In this document: one piece after another, positions 1 to 4,700 of the stretch
Layout of the letters: the number at the start of each line of letters is the position of its first letter
Numbering within the stretch: position 1 is the first letter of the stretch
NCBI GenBank assembly: GCA_003164375.1
Contig: PLTE01000050.1
Span: 1 to 5,596 of the forward strand
From: Hyphomicrobiales bacterium
GTDB taxonomy: Bacteria; Pseudomonadota; Alphaproteobacteria; Rhizobiales; Xanthobacteraceae
Direction: 5' to 3'
DNA: 5,596 bases
Notes under the pieces: model-generated
The model's database searches: none
What the model was told of the DNA's origin: nothing
The model's input: only the letters and a program-made list of their open reading frames with translations
Program-made: the position numbers and the translations under genes

Positions 1-1
1 C

Positions 2-457
2 GAGATGATCACCGATATCGACCTCATCCTTGAGCAAATCCGAGTCGCCGCCGGCAGCGAGCTCGAGCTCACGCAGAGCAACGTTAAATTCCACGGTCAC
101 TCCATCGAGTGCCGGATCAATGCCGAAAACCCGGTATCGTTTCGGCCTTCTCCCGGCAAAATCGTACATTATCACCCGCCCGGCGGACTGGGCGTGCGCG
201 TCGATTCGGCCGTCTACCACGGCTACACGATTCCGCCGTACTACGATTCTCTGGTCGGCAAGCTCATCGTCCACGGCAAGACGCGCAGCGAATGTCTGAT
301 GCGGTTGAAGCGCGCGCTTGACGAGTTTGTTGTCGACGGAATCGAGACGACGCTGCCTCTGTTTCGCGCCTTGGCGCGGGAGAAGGACATCATCGACGGC
401 CAGTATCACATCCACTGGCTTGAGGAGTTCCTCGGCCGCGGCGCGCTGACCCAGTAG
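2..457 (+). CDS. accC: Biotin carboxylase subunit of acetyl-CoA carboxylase, C-terminal third (5' end outside window)
   Basis: AccC is the ATP-dependent biotin carboxylase of the cytoplasmic acetyl-CoA carboxylase complex. It carboxylates biotin on AccB for malonyl-CoA and fatty acid synthesis. Only the last 151 residues are present. The reading frame is open to the left edge, so the ATG at 5 is internal (Met of the family's TEM-TG segment) and not a start. Visible family motifs are IECRINAE, FRPSPGKI, HPPGGLGVRVDS, PPYYDSLVGKLIVHGKTR and ALDEFVVDGIETT. By alignment from memory to E. coli AccC, the first residue here matches about residue 301, and the Arg of ECRIN (113-115) matches catalytic Arg338. 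The C-terminus (IHWLEEFLGRGALTQ) ends where the family normally ends, so the 3' end looks intact. The stop lies 3 bp from the stop of the convergent response regulator gene. accB would be expected just upstream, outside the window. Confidence 0.96.
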   Translation, partial: EMITDIDLILEQIRVAAGSELELTQSNVKFHGHSIECRINAENPVSFRPSPGKIVHYHPPGGLGVRVDSAVYHGYTIPPYYDSLVGKLIVHGKTRSECLMRLKRALDEFVVDGIETTLPLFRALAREKDIIDGQYHIHWLEEFLGRGALTQ

Positions 458-460
458 CGC

Positions 461-886
461 TCACGCGGGCGTCCCGGCCGTCGTTGCTCGCAGCGCGGCG
501 GCAAGCAACCGCCCGACCAGCACAGGTTCATAGGGTTTTGGCACGACCATCGAGCCCGGCACGCGCGTATCCTGCGTAAGCATGGTGGCCCGCCCTGACG
601 TATAGACCACCGGAAGACGCGGCAGCATCTCGCGCGCGCGACGCGCCAGTGCTGCGCCATCCATACCGCCCGCCAAGTTGATGTCGGTGAACAACACATC
701 CACCGGCACCGAGGCCAGACGCTGCAAGGCGTCGGCGGCATTCGTCACAGTTTGCACCGCGAACCCCTGCTCCGACAGCGATTGCGCCACCCATTCGCTG
801 ATGAGGAGTTCGTCCTCGACAACAAGGACGTGGATCGGCGCGGAATTTGATATGTTTTGTATACTTTGTTCTATATTTTGTTCCAT
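461..886 (-). CDS. Single-domain response regulator (CheY-like receiver only)
   Basis: This 141-residue protein is one REC domain with no output domain. The acidic pocket is E24-D25, in the strand IHVLVVEDE. The phospho-acceptor is D68, in VDVLFTDINLAGGMDG. The conserved Ser/Thr at the end of beta-4 is probably S97, in PVVYTSGR, and the conserved Lys is K117, in VVPKPY. All residues needed for phosphorylation are present. It probably receives phosphate from a histidine kinase encoded elsewhere, since no kinase lies in this window, and acts through protein contacts or as a phosphate sink. The partner and pathway cannot be told from sequence. Residues 1-15 are a Gln/Asn/Ile/Ser-rich tail outside the REC fold, encoded by an AT-rich 12-bp repeat. 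The ATG at 886 has only a weak upstream GGGGA. No other Met precedes the first beta strand, and a start at 886 keeps the whole domain. Rhizobial genomes carry many such orphan regulators. Confidence 0.9.
   Translation of the reverse strand: MEQNIEQSIQNISNSAPIHVLVVEDELLISEWVAQSLSEQGFAVQTVTNAADALQRLASVPVDVLFTDINLAGGMDGAALARRAREMLPRLPVVYTSGRATMLTQDTRVPGSMVVPKPYEPVLVGRLLAAALRATTAGTPA
851..883 (-). repeat. AT-rich 12-bp tandem repeat inside the start of the response regulator gene
   Basis: On the + strand, TATATTTTGTTC (872-883) and TATACTTTGTTC (860-871) are adjacent and match at 11 of 12 positions. A shortened third copy, TATGTTTTG, sits at 851-859. Read on the - strand, the copies encode EQNI, EQSI and QNI, directly after the start codon. 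The stretch is strikingly AT-rich against the GC-rich surroundings. It may reflect slippage, or selection for low mRNA structure at the start of translation. Confidence 0.75.
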
Positions 887-924
887 GTCCCCAATCCGAA
901 TTCGCTTACACTGGCACGAGAGGC

Positions 925-948
925 AACGCTGGCTGCCGGCAAAGCGTT
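925..948. repeat. Inverted repeat in the response regulator 5' region
   Basis: AACGCT (925-930) and AGCGTT (943-948) are perfect complements around a 12-nt loop that itself contains the palindrome TGCCGGCA (934-941). It lies about 40-60 bp upstream of the response regulator ATG, so it could be a leader hairpin or a protein-binding site. There is no T-run, so it is not a typical terminator. A 6-bp repeat of this kind can arise by chance. Confidence 0.3.
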
Positions 949-987
949 CAAGCTCTCCGAAAATGTTAGTGAATTATGCTGTGCAAT

Positions 988-997
988 CCGTTAACGG
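988..997. promoter_or_regulatory. Perfect 10-bp palindrome, possible operator
   Basis: CCGTTAACGG reads identically on both strands. It lies in the gap between the divergent response regulator and aat genes, about 100 bp from the response regulator start and 256 bp from aat. Position and symmetry suit a dimeric regulator, but no known binding motif is recognised and only one copy was seen. Confidence 0.25.
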
Positions 998-1211
998 CGG
1001 AGCTTGCGTGCGTCGTGGCGCGTCACAATTCGACGTTATCTTCAAGCGTGATTTTGTCGAAGTCGTCGATCAGAATTTTGACGAATAAAGCGGCCGGCAT
1101 CAAAATTGCGGCCGATTTCCTGACAGAAACCGTGAACGAGGCCCGGAACACACACCATCTCCGAGCTTTAGTTCCGTCGCACAAGCGCTACACTCACGTT
1201 AGCATATTCGA

Positions 1212-1232
1212 CGCCTCTTGAACCAGGAGGCG
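1212..1232 (+). promoter_or_regulatory. Hairpin covering the only strong Shine-Dalgarno-like sequence upstream of aat
   Basis: CGCCTCTT (1212-1219) can pair with AGGAGGCG (1225-1232) around the loop GAACC, giving 8 bp with one G-U pair. The right arm contains AGGAGG at 1225-1230, the only strong Shine-Dalgarno-like sequence before aat. It ends 22 nt before the ATG at 1253, which is too far for normal use, and no in-frame start codon lies between. No T-run follows, so a terminator is unlikely. It may be a translation-control hairpin, or the AGGAGG may be incidental. Confidence 0.35.
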
Positions 1233-1252
1233 CGACCCGGTTAGACGAAGCC

Positions 1253-1927
1253 ATGGCGAGCCGCGAGTCCGCACTCATCGACATCACGCCAGAAGTACTG
1301 CTTAAAGCATACTCGTGCGGCATTTTTCCGATGGCGGAAAGCGCTGAAGACCCTGCGCTCTATTGGATCGAGCCGGAACGGCGCGGCATCATCCCGCTTG
1401 ATCGTTTTCACGTATCCAATCGGCTAGCCCGCACGGTGCGGTCCGATCGCTTCACGGTGATTGCAGATCGCGATTTCGATGCGGTCATCGACGGCTGCGC
1501 GGAGCCGTCGCCGGGCCGGACCCGTACCTGGATCAATGTCCGGATACGGACCCTTTACCGCAAGCTATTCGATCGCGGCGATTGTCATACCGTCGAGGTC
1601 TATGACGGCGAGGACTTGGTCGGTGGCCTCTATGGCGTCAGCCTCGGCCGCACCTTCTTCGGCGAGAGTATGTTCCACCGCCAACGCGACGCGTCGAAAG
1701 TCGCCCTCGTGCATCTGGTCGCGCGGCTGAAAGCCGGGCGTTATCGCCTGCTCGACACCCAGTTCGTCACCGACCATTTGCGCATATTTGGCGCCATCGA
1801 GGTGGCGCGGCCAGTCTACCACAAACTGCTCGACGCGGCCCTTGTTGGCGAGGCGAATTTCGGCGCGCTGCCGCTCGGTCGTCCGGTATCGGGCGGTGAT
1901 GCGCTAATGCAGCTTGCCGAGCGATGA
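1253..1927 (+). CDS. aat: Leucyl/phenylalanyl-tRNA--protein transferase
   Basis: Aat moves Leu or Phe from aminoacyl-tRNA onto proteins whose N-terminus is Arg or Lys. This makes an N-degron that the ClpS adaptor delivers to ClpAP in the cytoplasm. The protein has 224 residues, normal for the short alphaproteobacterial form. Motifs in order are AYSCGIFPMAES (19-30), YWIEPERRGIIPLD (37-50), FHVSNRLART, TWIN (92-95), GGLYGVSLGRTFFGESMF (124-141) and LLDTQFVTDHLRIFGAIE (166-183). E138, D168 and Q170 match the catalytic-site residues E156, D186 and Q188 of E. coli Aat as I align them. The ATG at 1253 puts the first motif at the usual distance from the N-terminus, but no well-spaced Shine-Dalgarno sequence precedes it. 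The stop is 6 bp from that of the convergent DUF2155 gene. The gene seems complete and intact. Confidence 0.96.
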   Translation: MASRESALIDITPEVLLKAYSCGIFPMAESAEDPALYWIEPERRGIIPLDRFHVSNRLARTVRSDRFTVIADRDFDAVIDGCAEPSPGRTRTWINVRIRTLYRKLFDRGDCHTVEVYDGEDLVGGLYGVSLGRTFFGESMFHRQRDASKVALVHLVARLKAGRYRLLDTQFVTDHLRIFGAIEVARPVYHKLLDAALVGEANFGALPLGRPVSGGDALMQLAER

Positions 1928-1933
1928 CCGGCG

Positions 1934-2836
1934 TTAGTCGTCCGTAACCGGCGCCGGCGCCAGCGGCGTAACGCGCTGCCGCTGCGGCGCGGCTTGGCGC
2001 GGGCGTGCCGAAGCCGGCGGTGCCGCACCGGCGGTCGGCGCCGGCGGCGCAGTCGTTTGCGCGACGGGACCGGACAGCGGCGACCCACAATCGGTCAGCC
2101 AGACGTCGTAGATCGGATGCTCGACGGCGTGCAGGCCGGGGCTCGATGCGAACATCCAGCCGGTGAAGATCCGTCTGATTTCGCCCTGCAGCGTCACCTC
2201 GTCGACCTCGACAAACGCGTCGGTGTTGGTCGCCTCGGTCGGCGGGCGCGTATAACAGGCGCGCGCGGTCACTTGCAGCGCACCGAACTGCACGGTTTCA
2301 CCGATCGCTGCATCGAACGAGATGATGCGGCCGGTAATTTTATCGAGGCCGGAAAATACCGCGCGACCGTTCTCAATCTTTTGCGTCGGGGTTTCGGTGA
2401 CCACGGTATCGTCCGGCTGCGGTGACGTGTCGGCCGGCGGCGGCGGCGGCGGATTGGCCGGCCCCGGCACGCTGCGCGCGGACTGAGGCTGCGGAGAGGA
2501 CGGCGCCAACGGCGCAGTCGCACCGCCTTGATTTGCTGGTGCGGGCGCGAGCGATGCGCCGGGAGGCGGCGGCAGCGGCTGGGCCTGAATGCCCGACGGC
2601 GAGCGCGCGGCGGGATTTTGCGGAGCCGGGTATTGCTGCGGCGCCGGGTACTGCTGCGGAGGCTGGTATTGCCCCGGATATTGCACTGGCGGCGGCTGCG
2701 TCGGAAATGGCCCGTTGGGAACGTCGGCCGGCGGGCGCGGCGGCGAGTCGTTGAAAATAGTACCGAATTGGGCCGCAGCGGGCACGGCGGCTAGCGTTCC
2801 GCCGATCACGACCAAGAGTGCGGCGATGCGAAGCAT
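1934..2836 (-). CDS. Secreted proline-rich DUF2155 domain protein
   Basis: With the ATG at 2836 the protein has 300 residues. Residues 1-22 are a clear Sec signal peptide (MLRIAALLVVIGG..., cleavage likely after AAA and before QFG), so it is exported to the periplasm or envelope. Residues 23-150 are a low-complexity Pro/Gln/Ala linker with QQYPAP repeats and a run of six prolines. About 152-251 is the DUF2155 domain: AVFSGLDKITGRIISFD, QFGALQVTARACYTRPP, DAFVEVDEVTLQGE, IFTGWMFASSPGLHAVEHPIYDVWLTDC. C194 and C250 could form a disulphide. An Ala/Pro tail follows. The function of DUF2155 is unknown to me. An upstream in-frame ATG at 2890 would add 18 charged residues ahead of the signal peptide. 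I prefer 2836 for that reason, although neither start has a good Shine-Dalgarno sequence. The gene lies downstream of the NDUFA12 gene on the same strand, a pairing common in Rhizobiales, so cotranscription is plausible. Confidence 0.9.
   Translation of the reverse strand: MLRIAALLVVIGGTLAAVPAAAQFGTIFNDSPPRPPADVPNGPFPTQPPPVQYPGQYQPPQQYPAPQQYPAPQNPAARSPSGIQAQPLPPPPGASLAPAPANQGGATAPLAPSSPQPQSARSVPGPANPPPPPPADTSPQPDDTVVTETPTQKIENGRAVFSGLDKITGRIISFDAAIGETVQFGALQVTARACYTRPPTEATNTDAFVEVDEVTLQGEIRRIFTGWMFASSPGLHAVEHPIYDVWLTDCGSPLSGPVAQTTAPPAPTAGAAPPASARPRQAAPQRQRVTPLAPAPVTDD
2435..2452. repeat. CGG trinucleotide repeat (6 copies) encoding six prolines
   Basis: Six perfect CGG units on the + strand read as CCG codons on the - strand, giving a PPPPPP run in the linker of the DUF2155 protein. 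Uniform codon use makes it slippage-prone in multiples of three, so length may vary between strains without breaking the frame. Runs of three or more prolines are known to stall ribosomes unless EF-P assists. Confidence 0.7.
2625..2678. repeat. Three 18-bp tandem repeats encoding PQQYPA-type hexapeptides
   Basis: Units at 2625-2642 and 2643-2660 match at 16 of 18 positions (consensus GCCGGGTAYTGCTGCGGM). The third at 2661-2678 is diverged (GGCTGGTATTGCCCCGGA). On the - strand they encode the QYQPPQQYPAPQQYPAP part of the DUF2155 linker. The linker seems to have grown by in-frame duplication. Confidence 0.7.
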
Positions 2837-2905
2837 GAAGTCCGTACGTGGCCCGGTTTCCGGCGGCTGTGCGTCTCGCCCCGTTAACATGCCGAATAAG
2901 GCGAA

Positions 2906-2951
2906 ACCAGGGATCAGGCTACCAGGAATCCGGAATCAGGAACGGCCTGAT
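2906..2951. repeat. Cluster of short GGAATC/ATCAGG repeats with a small hairpin, between NDUFA12 and DUF2155 genes
   Basis: The + strand has repeated CAGG, GGATCAGG, GGAATCCGG and GGAATCAGG words, including GGAATC at 2925-2930 and 2932-2937. The last ATCAGG (2935-2940) pairs with CCTGAT (2946-2951) across a 5-nt loop. Read on the - strand the hairpin sits about 17 bp past the NDUFA12 stop, so it could slow or partly end transcription. It lacks a T-run, so a full terminator is doubtful. The words resemble heptamer-like intergenic repeats common in rhizobial genomes. Confidence 0.45.
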
Positions 2952-2967
2952 GCCCGATTGCCGACTT

Positions 2968-3372
2968 TCATGGCACCCAAGCCTTGTAGTCGCCCGTCGC
3001 CTTGGGACGACGGCCCTGAGCGAGCGTCGATCCGCTCGGCCGTTGCGCGCCCGGCGTGCCGGTCAGATTGGGCCGGTGCGGCTTCTCCCAAGGGTACGAT
3101 TTCACCGCTTCCTGGGTCGGCGGCACGTCTACGGTATGATGCAGCCAACCATGCCAGCTCGGCGGCACAAGGGATGCCTCCGCGACGCCGCTGTAAATCA
3201 CCCAGCGTCGTTCGAAACCGAGCGCCGAATCGATCTTGCCGCCCTTGGTTCGGTAATAGCGGCTGCCGAATTCATCCTCGCCGACGTATTCGCCATATAG
3301 CCACGTCCACCACTGCGTCCCAAAGGTCTGGCCATTCCACCAAGTAAAAACACGCAGCAGAAAAGTTTTCAT
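2968..3372 (-). CDS. NDUFA12 (B17.2) family subunit of respiratory complex I
   Basis: This is the bacterial homologue of mitochondrial NDUFA12, an accessory subunit of NADH:ubiquinone oxidoreductase on the cytoplasmic peripheral arm. It is found in alphaproteobacteria, the lineage related to mitochondria. The 134-residue protein shows the family landmarks: FTWWNGQTFGTQ (9-20), GEDEFGSRYYRTKGG (31-45), LGFERRWVIYSG (51-62), PPSWHGWLHHTVDVPP (70-85), KPHRPNLTGTP (97-107) and TLAQGRRPKATGDYKAW (116-132). No membrane segment is seen. The start at 3372 gives the MKTFLLR N-terminus usual for the family, with AGGCGG six bases upstream. A longer frame to 3501 adds 43 residues unlike the family and was rejected. 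The paralogous assembly factor NDUFAF2 shares this fold, but NDUFA12 fits the bacterial context better. No nuo genes are nearby. The gene is divergent from the MscS gene and followed on the same strand by the DUF2155 gene. Confidence 0.93.
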   Translation of the reverse strand: MKTFLLRVFTWWNGQTFGTQWWTWLYGEYVGEDEFGSRYYRTKGGKIDSALGFERRWVIYSGVAEASLVPPSWHGWLHHTVDVPPTQEAVKSYPWEKPHRPNLTGTPGAQRPSGSTLAQGRRPKATGDYKAWVP

Positions 3373-3378
3373 TGCTGG

Positions 3379-3384
3379 CCGCCT
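3379..3384 (-). promoter_or_regulatory. Shine-Dalgarno sequence deciding the NDUFA12 start
   Basis: On the - strand AGGCGG lies 6 nt before the ATG at 3372. It supports this short start over the far-upstream ATG at 3501, in agreement with the family's usual N-terminus. Confidence 0.6.
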
Positions 3385-3480
3385 GTCTAATGACGATAGA
3401 TTGGCGCCTTGATGCCACCACGTCGCCGCGGTGTCCAGTGTGTAGGCCTGAGAATGGTATCGCCTCAAAACTCGGCGGAA

Positions 3481-3494
3481 CCGGTTGAAACCGG
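3481..3494. promoter_or_regulatory. 14-bp dyad between divergent NDUFA12 and MscS genes, possible operator
   Basis: CCGGTT (3481-3486) and AACCGG (3489-3494) form a perfect inverted repeat separated by GA. It sits in the 158-bp divergent intergenic region, 37 bp before the MscS ATG and 109 bp before the NDUFA12 ATG. A dimeric regulator could act on both genes from there. The spacer is too short for an RNA hairpin. No known motif is recognised. Confidence 0.3.
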
Positions 3495-3530
3495 GCGCCA
3501 TCTCAAGAGTTGCCCGATATATTTTGTGTC

Positions 3531-4700
3531 ATGTGGCAAGATCTATCGCAAAACCTTCAAGCGAAGTTGAGTGAATTAGGCAGCGCAATGTCCTACGCGC
3601 CGGCCTGGGCGGTATCTTTTAGCCTCCTGGTCATCGCATTTGTCGTTGCTTGGCTTATTCACGCCGCGATCCTTGCGGTCGTGCGCCGGCTCCTGCACGG
3701 CCGACGTCCCTATCTGCAGACAATTCTAGAAGCGACCAAGAATCCGACGCGGTTTGCGCTTTTGCTCCTTGCGCTCGCCATCGCACTGCCGACCGCGCCG
3801 CTTGGACCCGACACTGAAGGCGCGCTCGGGCGATTGCTGGCGTTGGCGACCATTTGCTTGTTCGGATGGATCGCGCTCACGGTGCTTCATATCGCTGCCA
3901 ACCTCTACCAGCGAAATTTCCGTATCGACGTCGAAGACAATCTGTTGGCGCGCAAGCACATCACGCAGGTGCGGGTGCTGGTGCGGGTGCTCGATACGGT
4001 CATCATCATGGTGACGATCGGTTTTGCCTTAATGACGTTCGAGGCCGTGCGCCAATACGGCGTCAGCCTGTTCGCCTCCGCCGGAGTGGCTGGCGTCGTC
4101 TTCGGTCTCGCAGCGCAGCCGGTCCTGAGCAACCTCATCGCCGGCGTTCAACTCGCGGTGACGCAGCCGATCCGTCTCGAAGACGCCGTCACGGTGCAGA
4201 ACGAGTATGGCTGGATCGAGGAAATCACCGCGACCTATGTGGTGATTCGGCTGTGGGATCTGCGGCGGCTGATCGTGCCGCTCAACTATTTCATCCAGCA
4301 GCCGTTCTACAACTGGACGCGGCAGGCGGCGGCCAACATGGGCTCGGTGCTGCTTTATCTCGACTACACTGCCCCGATCGATCGCATCCGCGAGGAGGCC
4401 ATCGACTTGGTTGCGCAATCGACGGAGTGGACCGGTAAGGTCATCAACGTACAGGTCACCAATACGACTGCGCAGGCGATCGAGGTGCGCGTTCTCTTGA
4501 GCGCCGATTCGGCTGCAAACACCTCAAACCTATGTGCCGAGGTGCGCGAAAAGCTCATCGGCTTTCTGCAGCGCGAGCATCCGGAAGCTCTGCCGCGTCG
4601 ACGAAATGAGATCATCGATATGCCGGCGCGGAAGAATAGCGAGCCTCCGGCAGCACCACCGCGCGCCGCAGATGATCACAGTCAACAGCCGCCGGGTTAA
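3531..4700 (+). CDS. MscS-family mechanosensitive ion channel
   Basis: This inner-membrane channel of the MscS superfamily probably opens under membrane tension to release solutes on hypo-osmotic shock. With the ATG at 3531 it has 389 residues. Hydrophobic segments lie at about 27-48, 74-91, 100-124 and 150-169, followed by the pore-lining helix at about 176-206 (YGVSLFASAGVAGVVFGLAAQ...). That helix has the Gly/Ala packing typical of MscS TM3. The cytoplasmic beta domain follows (PIRLEDAVTV, YGWIEEIT, DLRRLIVPLNYFIQQPFYNWTR), then an alpha/beta domain to about 345 and a polar Pro-rich tail. The extra N-terminal helices make it larger than E. coli MscS (286 residues). An in-frame TTG at 3510 would add seven residues. 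Neither start has a well-spaced Shine-Dalgarno sequence, and ATG is preferred. The gene is divergent from NDUFA12. Its TAA overlaps the gatA stop by 4 bp. Confidence 0.92.
   Translation: MWQDLSQNLQAKLSELGSAMSYAPAWAVSFSLLVIAFVVAWLIHAAILAVVRRLLHGRRPYLQTILEATKNPTRFALLLLALAIALPTAPLGPDTEGALGRLLALATICLFGWIALTVLHIAANLYQRNFRIDVEDNLLARKHITQVRVLVRVLDTVIIMVTIGFALMTFEAVRQYGVSLFASAGVAGVVFGLAAQPVLSNLIAGVQLAVTQPIRLEDAVTVQNEYGWIEEITATYVVIRLWDLRRLIVPLNYFIQQPFYNWTRQAAANMGSVLLYLDYTAPIDRIREEAIDLVAQSTEWTGKVINVQVTNTTAQAIEVRVLLSADSAANTSNLCAEVREKLIGFLQREHPEALPRRRNEIIDMPARKNSEPPAAPPRAADDHSQQPPG

Larger units (their letters stand above)
887..1252. other. Intergenic region between the divergent response regulator and aat genes; no convincing gene
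   Basis: This is the longest gene-free stretch. It separates the starts of two divergently transcribed genes, so it should hold both promoters. The short reading frames inside it overlap one another on both strands, lack Shine-Dalgarno sequences and resemble no family I know. Visible structure consists of an AACGCT/AGCGTT inverted repeat with a 12-nt loop (925-948), a perfect 10-bp palindrome (988-997), two GCGGCCG copies (1090-1096 and 1108-1114), and a hairpin over an AGGAGG just upstream of aat (1212-1232). No sigma-70 promoter is clear. The best + strand candidate is TTGACG (1078-1083), 17 bp, CAAAAT (1101-1106), and it is weak. A small RNA or a decayed gene cannot be excluded. Confidence 0.6.

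Noticed and set aside
678..1088. Long + strand reading frame of 136 codons over the response regulator and the gap
   Set aside because: More than half lies antisense to a clear receiver domain, it has no Shine-Dalgarno sequence, and the product resembles no known family.
1078..1106. TTGACG-17 bp-CAAAAT as an aat promoter
   Set aside because: The -10 matches only 4 of 6 positions, and a hit of this quality is expected by chance. It is mentioned in the gap entry only.
1090..1114. GCGGCCG...GCGGCCG as a terminator
   Set aside because: The arms are self-palindromic CGGCCG with a 12-nt spacer and no T-run, and there is no gene upstream on the + strand needing a terminator there.
976..1221. An 81-codon + strand frame ending just before aat
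   Set aside because: It has no ribosome binding site, unlikely composition and no recognisable motif. Overlapping frames on the other strand are equally plausible, so it is probably chance.
2837..2890. Upstream ATG (2890) as the DUF2155 start
   Set aside because: It would put 18 charged and polar residues before an otherwise perfect signal peptide and has no Shine-Dalgarno sequence. It remains possible as an annotated alternative.
3373..3501. N-terminal extension of NDUFA12 to 3501
   Set aside because: The 43 extra residues do not resemble the family, which starts at MKTFLLR-like sequence, and a suitable AGGCGG lies before 3372.
3854..4438. A 194-codon + strand frame inside the MscS gene
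   Set aside because: It is out of frame with a clear MscS protein, and its product is rich in Arg, Gly, Ala and His, as expected of a shadow in GC-rich DNA.
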